The notes under the pieces are model-generated. The model was not told the origin of the DNA, did not search any database, and saw only the letters and a list, made by a program, of their open reading frames with translations. From Perkinsus olseni (taxonomy: Eukaryota; Perkinsozoa; Perkinsida; Perkinsidae): 64,000 nt of DNA. Location: positions 1 to 64,000 of the forward strand of contig JABANP010000295.1 of assembly GCA_013115135.1 (NCBI GenBank), written 5' to 3'. Position numbers and translations under genes: made by a program. This document shows positions 12,848-23,484 of the stretch, one piece after another (within the stretch, counting starts at the first letter, position 1; each line of letters begins with the position of its first letter).

Positions 12848-13096
12848 AATGATGATGATGATGAGTATGAACTTATCATCACTTATTATAACCCATTCCT
12901 CCCCCAACTAACTGATACTAACACTACACAGTTAAAACTCTTGTTGATGCTGCCGCTGCTGCTGCTTCTGATGGGTAGCCATAATGATTATGGACGACGA
13001 GAGGGTTGTTCATAATGATGTTGACATTAATACCCCTGAATCAGCATTATCATCATAGTCATCATAGTCTTCGCAATGATAGCTGTGTGGTCGTTC

Positions 13097-13753
13097 TTAG
13101 AACTTCATCTCATGAGGATACATACCATTGCTAAGTGTGAAGCGGCACCTCAAGTAACGAGGCATCATCTTATCCTTAGCAATAACAGTCATAAGAGATT
13201 TATCCATCTCCTTCTGATCAGCAATGAACTGAGCAGACAGCTGAGATTCCTTCTCAAGGGCGAAGAACTCCTCCTCAGTCTTCTTTCCACTACGCTTATC
13301 AGCCTTGGACTTGGCGAAATACTCATCAGTGAACTTATCAGTGTTCACCTTAGAGATATCAATCTTGGTAGAGGTGGCGATAACATAAGCTTGATTGGCT
13401 CTACGAAGAGGAACACCGTTAAGACGGAAGGGACCTGATAATAACAGCAAGAACAGTACTACAACGATACCGACCTGACAACTATTATTGATATTACCGG
13501 TAACCAACAGAAGGCCGGAGTCCAATTGCTTCAGGAAAACCACACGCTTACCACGATAAGGGCCAGCCAAGAGAATCAACACAGTACCTAACACGATCAA
13601 CATCGTCATCATAACAAAAACTGTGCGCGCCACGACGATGAACGACGATGATTTATGATTTTCATTATTACCGGGGGTAATGGTTGATCGAAGCTTGGCA
13701 GCCTTAATCTGCAGTTTACGAGTAGAAGTAGTCTTGGTGGTGGACTTGACCAT
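13097..13753 (-). CDS. RPL6: 60S ribosomal protein L6 (eL6)
   Basis: Structural protein of the large ribosomal subunit. [17 protein letters not shown] at 13753 leads to KLRSTITPG. An intron then splits the codon before [20 protein letters not shown], and a second intron falls at [14 protein letters not shown]. The rest is one exon: [34 protein letters not shown], and the conserved end [19 protein letters not shown] with stop at 13097. The length (about 180 residues) fits protist eL6, which lacks the long animal N-terminus. It is divergent from RPS15 with about 217 bp between, a shared ribosomal-protein promoter lacking the GC decamer. Intron 1 contains GCGCGCC, unrelated in position to the decamers. 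Confidence 0.95.
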   Translation of the reverse strand: MVKSTTKTTSTRKLQIKAAKLRSTITPGNNENHKSSSFIVVARTVFVMMTMLIVLGTVLILLAGPYRGKRVVFLKQLDSGLLLVTGNINNSCQVGIVVVLFLLLLSGPFRLNGVPLRRANQAYVIATSTKIDISKVNTDKFTDEYFAKSKADKRSGKKTEEEFFALEKESQLSAQFIADQKEMDKSLMTVIAKDKMMPRYLRCRFTLSNGMYPHEMKF

Positions 13754-13970
13754 AATGACAAGATGAGCAACAACGGCGTAGTCGTCGGAGCAGCAGGGGG
13801 GGAAGCCTGATTGCACCAAATCGATCAAAATTACCATAATCGATCACGCTATCCGTGCGATGGTGGATGATGACCTCCCTTGGTGCAGAAGACCGTCCTC
13901 CCCCTAGTACTTGGACGTATTGACCTTTACTCATCATCAGTAGTCATTGTTGTTGTTGTTGACTATTACC

Positions 13971-14552
13971 ATGGCTGACACTACCGCTCCTGTTGAGCAT
14001 AAAAAGCGTACTTTCCGTCATTACTCCTACAGGGGTGTGGATCTCGATGATGTAATAATAAGGCGATGATGAATGGGAGGGATGGTATTATTGTTTGTCA
14101 TTATTATCAGATCCTCGACTACTCAACTGAGCAGTTGATGCCTTTGTTCAAGGCCCGTCAGCGCCGTAAGTTCAGCAGGGGTATCAAGTCCAACCCGATC
14201 ACTCTACTTGCTAAGTTGAGGAAGGCTAAGAAGGCCACTCCCTATGGTAATATAATCATCATCGCCGCGTGACGACGACGACGACGCATTAATGATGTTG
14301 TATGAATGATTGTGATTATGATTATTCGTATTAGGTGAGAAGCCGGAGGCAGTTAAGACTCATATGCGTAACATGACTATCGTACCGGAGATGGTTGGCT
14401 CTGTTGTTGGTGTTTACAACGGTAAGAACTTCATCAACGTCGAGATCAAGCCCGATATGATTGGTCACTATTTGGGTGAATTCTCCATCACCTACAAGCC
14501 TATTAGTCACGGACGTGCTGGTATGGCTGCTCGCTTCGTGCCTCTCAAGTAA
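13971..14552 (+). CDS. RPS15: 40S ribosomal protein S15 (uS19)
   Basis: Small-subunit protein near the decoding site. Three exons (13971-14051, 14111-14246, 14335-14552) encode 144 residues. They read [27 protein letters not shown], then [27 protein letters not shown], and finally [20 protein letters not shown] and [20 protein letters not shown]. The tail, [13 protein letters not shown], is four residues shorter than the usual GIGATHSSRFIPLK. The introns are 59 and 88 nt. The start is fixed by the conserved N-terminus, and exon phases are exact. Confidence 0.97.
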
Positions 14553-14977
14553 GAAGCTGCTGCTGCTCACATCATTATTCGCCGGCTACGACGACGATTA
14601 CTGCGGTGGTCACTAACAACAATGATGATGATGACGATCATGGAAGAAGAAGTTGGTAGTAGTGGTTTAATATGATAACAGCAGTACTACTCATTAGAGC
14701 TGATGATGGAGTTATGATGTTTATGACGAGTAGCTGTTGCCGTTATTGTTGCTATATTATTATCACTACTAGATTACCACCATTCATCTATCGATCAACA
14801 TCAAGATGCTGCTACTACGAGAAATCATCATCTCAGATCTTGTGTTTATATTACATCAATGAGGGGTTGTCGCAGAGAGGCAGGCTTATTGTCAAAAGTG
14901 ATTACATAATACTGTATGATAATACTAACGATGAAGATGATGATCCTTGGTAGTCTCCTTGTATCATTATTATTGTC
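14553..14977. other. Intergenic region between RPS15 and the CIR-N/SLU7-tail gene
   Basis: It contains one open frame on the plus strand (14672-14953, 93 codons) that starts in hydrophobic low-complexity sequence and ends in an Asp-rich run. It has no recognisable domain and may be untranslated leader or a small unknown gene. I see no RNA gene here. Confidence 0.4.
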
Positions 14978-16034
14978 ATGTCATCATCATCGTCGCATGG
15001 AGATGGTGGTGATGAGCAACAACATATAAGGAATGCTGCTGTTGGTAGCTTCGGTGGAAGAGTGGGTCATAAGGCTGGTGGATTTATTGCTAAGAAATTC
15101 TTCCATCCATCCAATCTGAAAAATCAAGAAAAGTAATTACAGTGTTGTTGTTCTCATATTATTAGTTTTTGATGTCACTTGTTGTAGACTATGGTTGAAG
15201 ATGGAAGAAAAGAGAAAACATGAGAGACAACAAGAGGAGTTGATGAAAAGAAGAGAAGAGGAGAGGAGAGTAGAATTATTGCGTGAAGAAATGTATCGGG
15301 CTACCGGGGAGGGAGGCAGCGGTGCTGCCAAGGCTAGTAGGATAGCTCAAGAGTTGAAGTCAGGAAGAGGTGGTCTTATCACCGGTGATACCAAACAACA
15401 ACAACAGGACTATGTAATATATCACATGATGGTAAGTGTATAACAACCACTACTCAGTCCTCATCATCTGCTGCTGCTCATCACCATCATCATCACAATG
15501 CTGAATCACCGGAAGAGGCAGCAGCATCGGAGACGAAGAAAAGGCTTCTGGCACTTGCTAAGCAAGATAAGAAAGATGAGGTTATACAACAATAATAATA
15601 GCATAGATAATTGGATATCATTCATCAGACAATAGATGATGAAGATTTGGATAATGATGGGAGGGAATCTCGACTCGTCTTAAACAGTCGATATGAAGAG
15701 GATAATTATACACAGGTAATGCTACACTACTACTCGCTCATATCATTATGTATTGTTTAGGGTCATACTTCAGTATGGGGTAGTTATTTCGATAAAGATA
15801 CTCATAGATGGGGATATGCTTGCTGTAAGGTAATAATAATGATAATAGTAATTTCTATCATCATCACTATTACAATCATCAATGTTGTTCTCACTGTTGT
15901 TCGTCCGTATGTAGACTTTCGATCGTGACGGCTGGTGTCCTAATGCTCCTCCAAGTGGCAGTAAAAAGAGGGAGAAAGAACCTCAGTCCGGAAGTAAAAG
16001 TGGTAAAAAGAAGAAAAGAATGGGACATAAGTGA
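14978..16034 (+). CDS. CIR-N domain protein with a SLU7-like C-terminal tail (probable splicing factor)
   Basis: Probable nuclear pre-mRNA splicing protein. ATG 14978 begins [11 protein letters not shown]. Residues about 25-90 form a CIR-N type module: [20 protein letters not shown] followed by a Lys/Glu/Arg coiled coil ([18 protein letters not shown]). A His/Ser/Glu-rich linker follows (about 15463-15590). The last three exons give [38 protein letters not shown] and a Lys-rich nuclear-signal-like end ([12 protein letters not shown]). The segment HTSVWGSY...WGYACC closely resembles the C-terminal part of SLU7 second-step splicing factors. The SLU7 zinc knuckle and central region are absent. 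Six short introns keep the frame. Confidence 0.7.
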
Positions 16035-16249
16035 AAATAATGATTAAGTATTATCATCATTATACTACTTCTTGGTAATAATAATCACACTACCGTTATC
16101 GACTTTGGTAGTACATCAATACTAACGAACTACGATTTTCTTACACCCACCGTGTTGTGCTCCTAACCCTGTCATTTGACTATATTATCAACACAACGAC
16201 TGCTTGGTAGAAGAAAGGCTGTAATAATAATCATCTGCTTATGTCCATT

Positions 16250-17039
16250 CTACTGAACTTGAACGTGTCGACTGCCATTACCACGACCATCCTCTATGCA
16301 TTGTGCTACTCTTCCTGTACCAGCTGCCACCTTCTCACGTAATACACTTAAACGTGGTTTATACCTGCCCGGTGGTACTAATGATCATGATTACAGCTCG
16401 TTGATGATTACTACCCTTTCCAAATGGCAATACAGCTCACACCCAATACAAGTTGTATAATACCAACGATCATATACAGCAGACCAGGCTCGACCATTGC
16501 CAACAATCCTTGGAATAAATAGAATATACCCCTTCCCCATATGTAGGTCAATATCTTTGCATTATCAAACCTGATGAGGATGATAACCCTGCCCGTATGA
16601 TGTCGTGATAACAATGGACTTCCTCAGGCTCCGACTGTTGGAGGATGAGCATGGTATTACACTTTAGTTTGGTATTCTTGTCTTCCTTTGAGCATATCAG
16701 GTGTCGCCTCTATTAATATTGTAATAAGGGCCATAGCCAGTATGAAGAAGTTAAGTAGATAATTAAATGGATGGAACGGTATTGAGAATACATCAATGAT
16801 TGAGAGAAGTGATACTATTGATAAGAGAACACCTCCAACAAAGCATGCTACACTCAAACCATTAGGCCCTTGCTCGATGTAATGATGTATCTAACAATAA
16901 CAACAACAACATGAGTACACAAGAACATAGTGTAGCACATTACCTCGATGAAGCCATCTTGTGCAGCATTACCAGCAGCAAGTAACGCTTGTCTACCATG
17001 TTCCCAAGCTGATTCGCCGGCGGCGGCGGCAGGTGCCAT
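16250..17039 (-). CDS. COPI-associated / TVP15-type Golgi membrane protein
   Basis: Four-helix Golgi/endosomal membrane protein of the COPI-associated family. Exon 1 (from ATG 17039) is MAPAAAAGESAWEHGRQALL ending GFIE. Exon 2 continues in phase IHHYIEQGPNGLSVACFVGG with two membrane helices (through NFFILAMALITILIEATPDM). Exon 3 joins as YQTKVFDNAKILTYIWGRGI and holds FYLFQGLLAM and the helix LLYMIVGIIQLVLGVSCIA. Exon 4 adds GYKPRLSVLREKVAAGTGRV to stop 16250. The phrase F-x-NAK-x-LT-x-IWGRG-x-FY-x-FQG is the family hallmark. Its promoter is the 137-bp gap to the cyclophilin gene. Confidence 0.72.
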
Positions 17040-17176
17040 TATGAGTGACGGAAATCTGTCATGAACCTTGGCAGTTGAACACCACTACAAACTCAACGCG
17101 AGGAGCAAAAACTGAAACATTGTCAATGAGCAATCGATCTTGTTGTTGTGGTAGTGGCAATAGTAGACATCGGTTG

Positions 17177-17998
17177 TTACTCTGTCGACTTGATCTCCCC
17201 ACAATCCTGGATGGAAACTTGTTTCCGCGGTTGTCCGCCTAGAACCATGAGGATGGTATAATTGATAGTTATTGTAATAATAAATTACCTTGACTGCCAA
17301 CTGCCTCCATCTTCTTCACTACATCCATACCAGATACTACTTTACCAAATACACAATGTTTACCATCCAACCATGGTGTAGGTACAGTAGTAATGAAGAA
17401 TTGACTACCATTAGTGTTGGGACCAGCATTGGCCATAGACAATAGACCAGGCTGAGAATAGAACGAGAAGAGTAGCAATAGTGCTACTTATCGTAAGAGT
17501 GATGCGAATGCCTTACTTCAGTATGACGTAGTTTGAAGTTCTCATCCCTAAACTTCATACCATAAATAGATTCTCCACCGGTCCCGTTGCCTCTGGTAAA
17601 GTCACCACCCTGAAGGGAACAACAACAACAACAACAATCGACAAAAAATACTATTTACGAGTATTCCGTGAGTAGGGGTAACTTGATCTTACTTGGCACA
17701 TAAATTGTGGTATTATCCTGTGGAATGCTGATCCCTTGTAGGTCAGGTTCTTACCACTGTGTCCGACACCCTTCTCACCAGTACATAGACATCTGAAATT
17801 CTCAGCTGTTTTAGGTACAACATCTGAAAATAATAACGAGTGGCTAGCGTTGACAATATACATGTACTACTACTACAACTTACCATTGAATAGTTCCATT
17901 TCTATTCTACCAGATTTACTTCCCGCTATGCTGATATCAAAGAATACACGAGGCCTTACCGCAGCACTGAGTAGCATGCCAGGAGTACGACGGAACAT
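17177..17998 (-). CDS. Cyclophilin-type peptidyl-prolyl cis-trans isomerase
   Basis: Protein-folding isomerase of the cyclophilin A class. From ATG 17998: [20 protein letters not shown], so a short basic extension (possible organelle targeting) precedes the domain. Conserved parts are [36 protein letters not shown] (catalytic Arg), [14 protein letters not shown] [13 protein letters not shown], and [14 protein letters not shown] (the Trp that binds cyclosporin). The end is [10 protein letters not shown] at stop 17177. Five short introns split it. The divergent insert [16 protein letters not shown] is the KSG-loop typical of plant/protist members. Confidence 0.95.
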
Positions 17999-18111
17999 GG
18001 AGATGTGGTGATCGAAGGAAGAAGAAGATGAACGATAAAGGGGTCAACAACCTAGCATCACATCATTGAATAACTTTAGCTGATACCGAACAACAACAGC
18101 GCAGTGTTATT

Positions 18112-18121
18112 CGCGCTCGCC
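18112..18121 (-). promoter_or_regulatory. GC-rich decamer CGCGCTCGCC upstream of cyclophilin
   Basis: It sits 114 bp upstream of the cyclophilin start in the gap between that gene and the EF-hand gene stop (18258). The minus-strand reading is GGCGAGCGCG, one base from the 3511 site. Confidence 0.4.
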
Positions 18122-18257
18122 ATTATGATCGATCACCCTCCCCTCCCCACCACATGGATGAATAACTAAACTCTGCCGTTATAACATGTATACAACAACA
18201 AAAACAACAACATTATGGTTATTACGCAGGATACTATTCAACATGATGCTGTCACTA

Positions 18258-20664
18258 CTACTGCTGGCGTATAACTTGTCCAGTCCTATCATGATAATTA
18301 CTGGGTAGAATATTCTTAGCTAGAGAATTATCCACACACAGTGGTGGTGACGGGTCAACTGTTGAACAGAAATCTCGGTAATTCACTTCTAGAGTATTCC
18401 TGATAGAGAGCATGTGATGATGTGGTGACGATAGAGGCGTGATGATATGAGCCCTACTACCCCATATTGGTATATTTCCTAGCCAATAGGTCCATTTCCT
18501 GTTCGGTTAGATCCTGATCAAACCCTAGTGTGGCGAATACCTGCGGAACATGACGAGTTGTTGTTGTTGGCATCATGGTGATATTGTATTATTACCCTCT
18601 TGAACTGTGATACTGTGACCGTCTGCCTCCCACACTTATCAAAGTTCGAGGAACTGTGGCTTTAGCAATATCCTCAACCTCTGCACCCTGAGGAGGACAA
18701 CGACAACAATTCTCATCATCATCAACAACAACCAGAGGATGGCTGAAGGATCATTATTATTACTACTACCTCGCCGCAACATGCTCTTCAATACGCTTGA
18801 TATGTGTGATCTCTTCTTGAGTCAATTGTCTAGCATTACGTCGGGCTGGATTAGTATCCTGTGGGCCTAAGACGACCCATGATGGTAGTAGTACTAGAGA
18901 GGTGTATTACCTGGCATGGAGGTTTGAAGATTGAGATCCTCACACACACGCTTGTCCGCGAATACTGCATCAACCTCCTCACATAGCTGTAGGTAATGGA
19001 AGGTGTCTCTGAGGTATGATGATGATAGCGTGACGAAGCAGTCTTGATACACGATCGAGTAGAACTATCCTCATCTCTGACAACAATGCTTATACACCTA
19101 CCCATTATCATCATACGCTGTCGTCGTTGAGTATTCATTTAATAGCCCGTCCAACTCTTGTGGTGATAGATGCAGTTTGAGGAGGGTGAGTACACAAAGT
19201 ACATGAGCTGACAACAACAACAACAAAGATAATAACATCACCACCATCGTCGGCATGATAGTGATGGGGTAGTATGATTGTTGGTGATGATGTTGTTGTC
19301 TTTGAATAGAACCTCTCTTGCATGTGCCCTTCTTGAGTGGATCAAAGTCCTTAAAATACTCCCTTAACCTCAATCTCCGCTCCACCACCTAGCGGCATGA
19401 TGCCGATGACTACACTTATCATACTCTCACCTTAGCCTGTAGGAGTTGTATTAATGGTAATGATGTGTTATACCACTTATCCCGCCATACTGTATGCTGG
19501 TCCTCTCCCGTCTTGTGTGGAGGTGATGATTCCTCTGCATTAGTAGCAGTCGTAGAAGGCGTTGTATACGATGACTAGCAACACCTACCTTTAGTAGTAG
19601 TAGCAGCAGTTGGATTGGTTATATCCTCAATATCCTGCAGGAGGCTCTTGTAATTCATCATCTCACACCCATTTCCTTCGTAGCCGTAACTGTAGCATAA
19701 AGATGATGATGGATAGGGTTATGGACTCCCTACCGTTGTTGCAGGATGTCCTTCTCATGAGGAGTGAGGGCTTCATACAGGGGGAATTTACGAAAGAACT
19801 GTGTAGCGGTGATGCTACCAGTATTATGTCGATCGAAATCTGTGAACCTGAAACAGGAATGACGATGGTAATATTACTACTACGAATATGTCGTCGAAGA
19901 GCATACTCATGGATACACGGTATGAGGAGGTTGATTATGTAATAGTGGGGTATCATAATATTAGAGAGAGCATACTGAGTGACGTATGGGGGGTATTAGA
20001 CGAAGGGATGCTGATGATGACGACGCTCCTACTGGTATTGGAAGGGAGAAGCCTTTTGTACGGCATATCAATCCTAAGCGATAGAGTAGATCTCCCAACT
20101 CGGTGTCGTATCTGTTATATAACGGGAGGATGATTATGATGATTATAGGGCATGCTTGGCCTTGCTGAGTATCACTACCTCTGACCAAGATCTCTAGGTA
20201 TGAATGCAGTATTGATGTCATAGCCAGGTTGAGGTACTTCGAGTGTTGGAGAGATCTCCAAGCCTTTGGTAGGACAGAATACTTCATCAATATCATCACA
20301 GAAGCTGATGTAATGTATCATACCATTACCATTGGCATCATAGTACTCTGCCAATGCATCAGCCTAAGAATAGGGAAGACTACGGGTAGAAGGGACTGAT
20401 GTTTCTGTTGTATTACCTGGTGAGGTTGTAAATAGGACTGTAGAGAGGTATCAATGACTCTTATGAACTGGGATTTGGTGATAAGATGATGTCTATGTGG
20501 ATCGAAGTCAGCGAATGCTTCTTTCACACGTAATCCTGATGATAATGATGGTCACAACGACAGTGGTGGTGATGGTGGTGATGACTATTACTCCTCTGAA
20601 ATACGTAGATCTGTATCTCCTTTAGTATCTCCTTCACGTCTATCCTCCCTTCTTTTGGCGACAT
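18258..20664 (-). CDS. Multi-EF-hand protein, probable flagellar or cytoskeletal calcium-related protein
   Basis: The product has repeated EF-hand-like units, each with a helix, a DFDP-type loop and a phrase like F-x-R-V. MSPKEGRIDVKEILKEIQIY (20664) splices to RLRVKEAFADFDPHRHHLIT. Next come YYDANGNGMIHYISFCDDID, then RLREYFKDFDPLKKGTCKRG and LSPQELDGLLNEY. Later exons include LGFDQDLTEQEMDLLARKY. The last exon is NYRDFCSTVDPSPPLCVDNS, ending at stop 18258. Two loops lack the acidic residue at position 12, so calcium binding is doubtful there; the DANGNG loop looks functional. It resembles the long axonemal EF-hand proteins of protists but I cannot name an orthologue. A further 5' exon in 20665-20799 is possible. 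Confidence 0.65.
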
Positions 20665-20799
20665 GAAGGAATGTTGACCAAATAGGAGTGAGAGGCTTGG
20701 ACAAGAGCATGATGATGATGATCATCATTACCATCCAATATTAACAAACCCAAATCGAATTGAGTGTCGCGATACGTACATCACATGGCAGTGTTGTTA

Positions 20800-22595
20800 C
20801 TACTTCTTCTTCTTCCCACCCTTCTTTCCACCCTTCTTGCCTCCCTTTTTAGAATCCAATAGCTTCCGTTTTTCGATGTAAAGCCTTGAACATAACGCGT
20901 TGTGGTGAGTGGGGAGATGCTATCATTACTACTACCTGCCCTGATGCTGTAATAATCCCACCCCAGCGGTATCCATAAGATGTGTATGGATAGCTAACTG
21001 CTCTTCACTAACTCTCCTGTCTCTAGCCTTCTGCTCCTTCAACTTCACCTCCATTACCTAATACCACTATAAAGTGTCATCATAATGGTAGGAGTTATTA
21101 TGATAATTAATATCATGGTCACTTCATCTTCCTTCCTCCCCTGCAGAGTGTCCAATTCTTCCAATATATCATTTCGCCTTGTAGTCAATACCTGCTACTA
21201 CTACTAATACTGATGGCATTGATGATGCATGATACTTGTATATCCGATTCCTGAGCTTTCCGTATCTCCCTATCTGACATATCCTGCCATCTCGTACGGT
21301 CATCGTTAATCTGTTCTATCTTTTCATTCATACTCTAACATACTCATGCTCATGATGATTATGGTCCCTAAGAGGTATCACTAGAGCATGAGCCAAAGCG
21401 GCCTGCTTCTCAATAGCATGTCTTTCTTTTATATCTTCCATCACATCAAGGAGTTGTCTCTCTTCCTCATGGAATCTGAGTATGATGATGATGTGGCGAG
21501 GAGCGGCCAGCTCTCCTCGCTCAGTAGTATCATTGGAGGACCACTTATTAGTAGCAGTCCTTTCTCGTGCTTCCAGACGTTTCTCTTCAAACCTGAATTA
21601 TCGATCACTAAAGTCGCTCTTGTTGGTGGTGGCACCTAAGTTCGATATCTGCTACACTTCTACTCCTGACCAGCTCTTCTTTCAACTTCCTTATTTCGCT
21701 ATTAGCCTGCCTTGTCTCTGCCTTCTCCTCTTCATATCTAATGAGGATGATGATGTCTTTGATGATGATGATAGATTAGTAAATGGATTACTCTCGGTGT
21801 AGTTGTTGTTGTAGGTTAATAACGTCCATAGATGCTGCCTGCTCCCTAGCCTTTACTACTGATAGGTAGTTCAGTGCCCTACACGTAATGATAATAATAA
21901 GTCTAGTTAAAGTGCAGGATGATAACAATGAAGCGATAGTGGCAGGAGTAGTAGTACTTCTTCTCTTCATCAACCTTTTGACGTAGATGAAGGAAAGTGA
22001 AAGAGTGGTGAAGTTCAAGTTTAAGATCATTAATCCACTCTTGTGCTAAGTCCCTCTCCTTCTGCATCTTAGCTAGATTGGCCGGTATATCAGGATTGCT
22101 TCGTAAGTTCCTGATACACTCAATAGGTATAATAATAGTAATAGCCAATGATACTACCTGCATAGATTCTTATTACTCTCCCCTAGACGAGTAGTGATAT
22201 GATTAAGCATGGTCTGTATCTCCTGTAACCTAACTCTATCCGATAGTTTATTACTGAGCTGATCTCGTAGCGTGACCAAGGTTTCATATCTCTAAGCAGA
22301 CAGCCTTCTTCCCTCTAGTGATGGTAGTAGCAGCAGTAGTACAGTCTGAAGTTCCTTCTGATCCATGATACTTCTCGATATCTCATCTCCCATGAACCGG
22401 GTTAACTCTTCCCTATGTATCGAAGCGTTCGTTCCGAGAGAATTGAGGAATTGGAATTTATTCAAAGCCTCATCTAATAGTACCTCCAATGATACCACAA
22501 CAAAGGTACACCAGCAGCGACAACAACAACGACCAACTCACATTCACTTTAAAACTCTCTATCGGGCTTAGTTTGATACCTAGGAAAGCACTCAT
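20800..22595 (-). CDS. Long coiled-coil protein with Lys/Gly-repeat tail
   Basis: Not recognised beyond its structure. MSAFLGIKLSPIESFK (22595) splices in phase to VLLDEALNKFQFLNSLGTNA and HREELTRFMGDEISRSIMDQ. Exons then carry continuous charged helices, for example RVRLQEIQTMLNHITTRLGE, QKERDLAQEWINDLKLELHH and many Glu/Lys/Leu heptads across 20.95-22.2 kb. The C-terminus is KKGGKKGGKKGGKKKK at stop 20800, a basic repeat that could bind tubulin, nucleic acid or membrane. It is divergent from RPS24 (210-bp gap). Codon use is as in neighbours. Confidence 0.6.
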
Positions 22596-22805
22596 GTACA
22601 GGTATGACAGGTAAGAGGAAGTAGAGGCCTACTCAATTCACTGCTGCTGTTGAAGGCTGCCATGAGGACTCGACGCGAGGAGGAGCGCGACACACTTCCA
22701 CCAGTGTTGTTGCGTTTCAAATCTCGCTACGCCAAGCTGATCGATTATGATATAGCGTGATGTCTCGTGGAGGATTTCCTCTTCCTCGAGTACTCATCAG
22801 TCGGT

Positions 22806-23292
22806 ATGGCCGAGTTCACCGTCCGAACCAGGAAGTTCATTACGAACCCTCTATTGGGCCGCAAGCAATTCGTAATAACATTACCCTTGCTGCTGCTGCT
22901 ACTAGCCTAAACGTATCCCTTTATAGGTGGTCGATGTCCTTCACCCCGGTGTTGGCAGCGTTTCCAAGAAGGACCTTGCTGATAGCTTGGCTAAGATGTA
23001 ATAACATATTTATCAATATCAGTATAATGTGGTTTGTTGTAGGTATAAGGTGAAGGATGCCCGTGTCATCAGCCTTTTCGGTTTCAAGACTCAGTTCGGC
23101 GGTGGACGTTCCACTGGTTTCGGTCTCATCTATGATTCCGTTGAGAAGGCTCAGGCCTTCGAGCCCAAGCATAGACTCCGTCGTCACGGTCTTGCTGCTG
23201 AGTTCCTTGCTAAGCGTAGATCTGGTAAGGAGTTGAAGAACAAGTGCAAGAAGGTCCGTGGTACCGCCAAGGCCAAGCTTCGTTCCAAATAA
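22806..23292 (+). CDS. RPS24: 40S ribosomal protein S24 (eS24)
   Basis: Small-subunit ribosomal protein. Exons 22806-22871, 22927-22997 and 23043-23292 give 128 residues: [20 protein letters not shown], then [20 protein letters not shown] and [20 protein letters not shown]. The remainder is [32 protein letters not shown], and a basic end [16 protein letters not shown]. The introns are 55 and 45 nt with GT-AG ends, and phases are exact. A 32-codon upstream ORF starts at about 22662 but has no similarity to the protein. Exon 3 uses C-ending codons more than the neighbouring genes do, as expected for a highly expressed gene. Confidence 0.97.
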
Positions 23293-23484
23293 GTATCTAC
23301 TTCCTGTTGTTTCATCACGACGACTACGACGAAGGGGAGGAGTACTGTTACTACTACTGAGTAGTAGTAGTAGTAGGGCGAGTAATACCTACTGGTGGAG
23401 TTGTCTATTGCCGACTATATGATCTCGGGTTGTGTTGTAATGATCATTATTAGTGGGTTTAATGATGTCCAAGTAGCTTGAATA

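Noticed and set aside
12785..13015. Plus-strand frame between TAPT1 and RPL6
   Set aside because: It overlaps the first exon and first intron of TAPT1 on the other strand, whose splice phase is supported.
13615..13630. GTGCGCGCCAC in RPL6 as another promoter decamer
   Set aside because: It is inside the first RPL6 intron and lacks the GGCGNGCGC core; not counted.
22662..22756. Short upstream ORF MRTRREEERDTLPPVLL before RPS24
   Set aside because: It is 32 codons, has no similarity to eS24 and is not needed for the start; at most a leader ORF.
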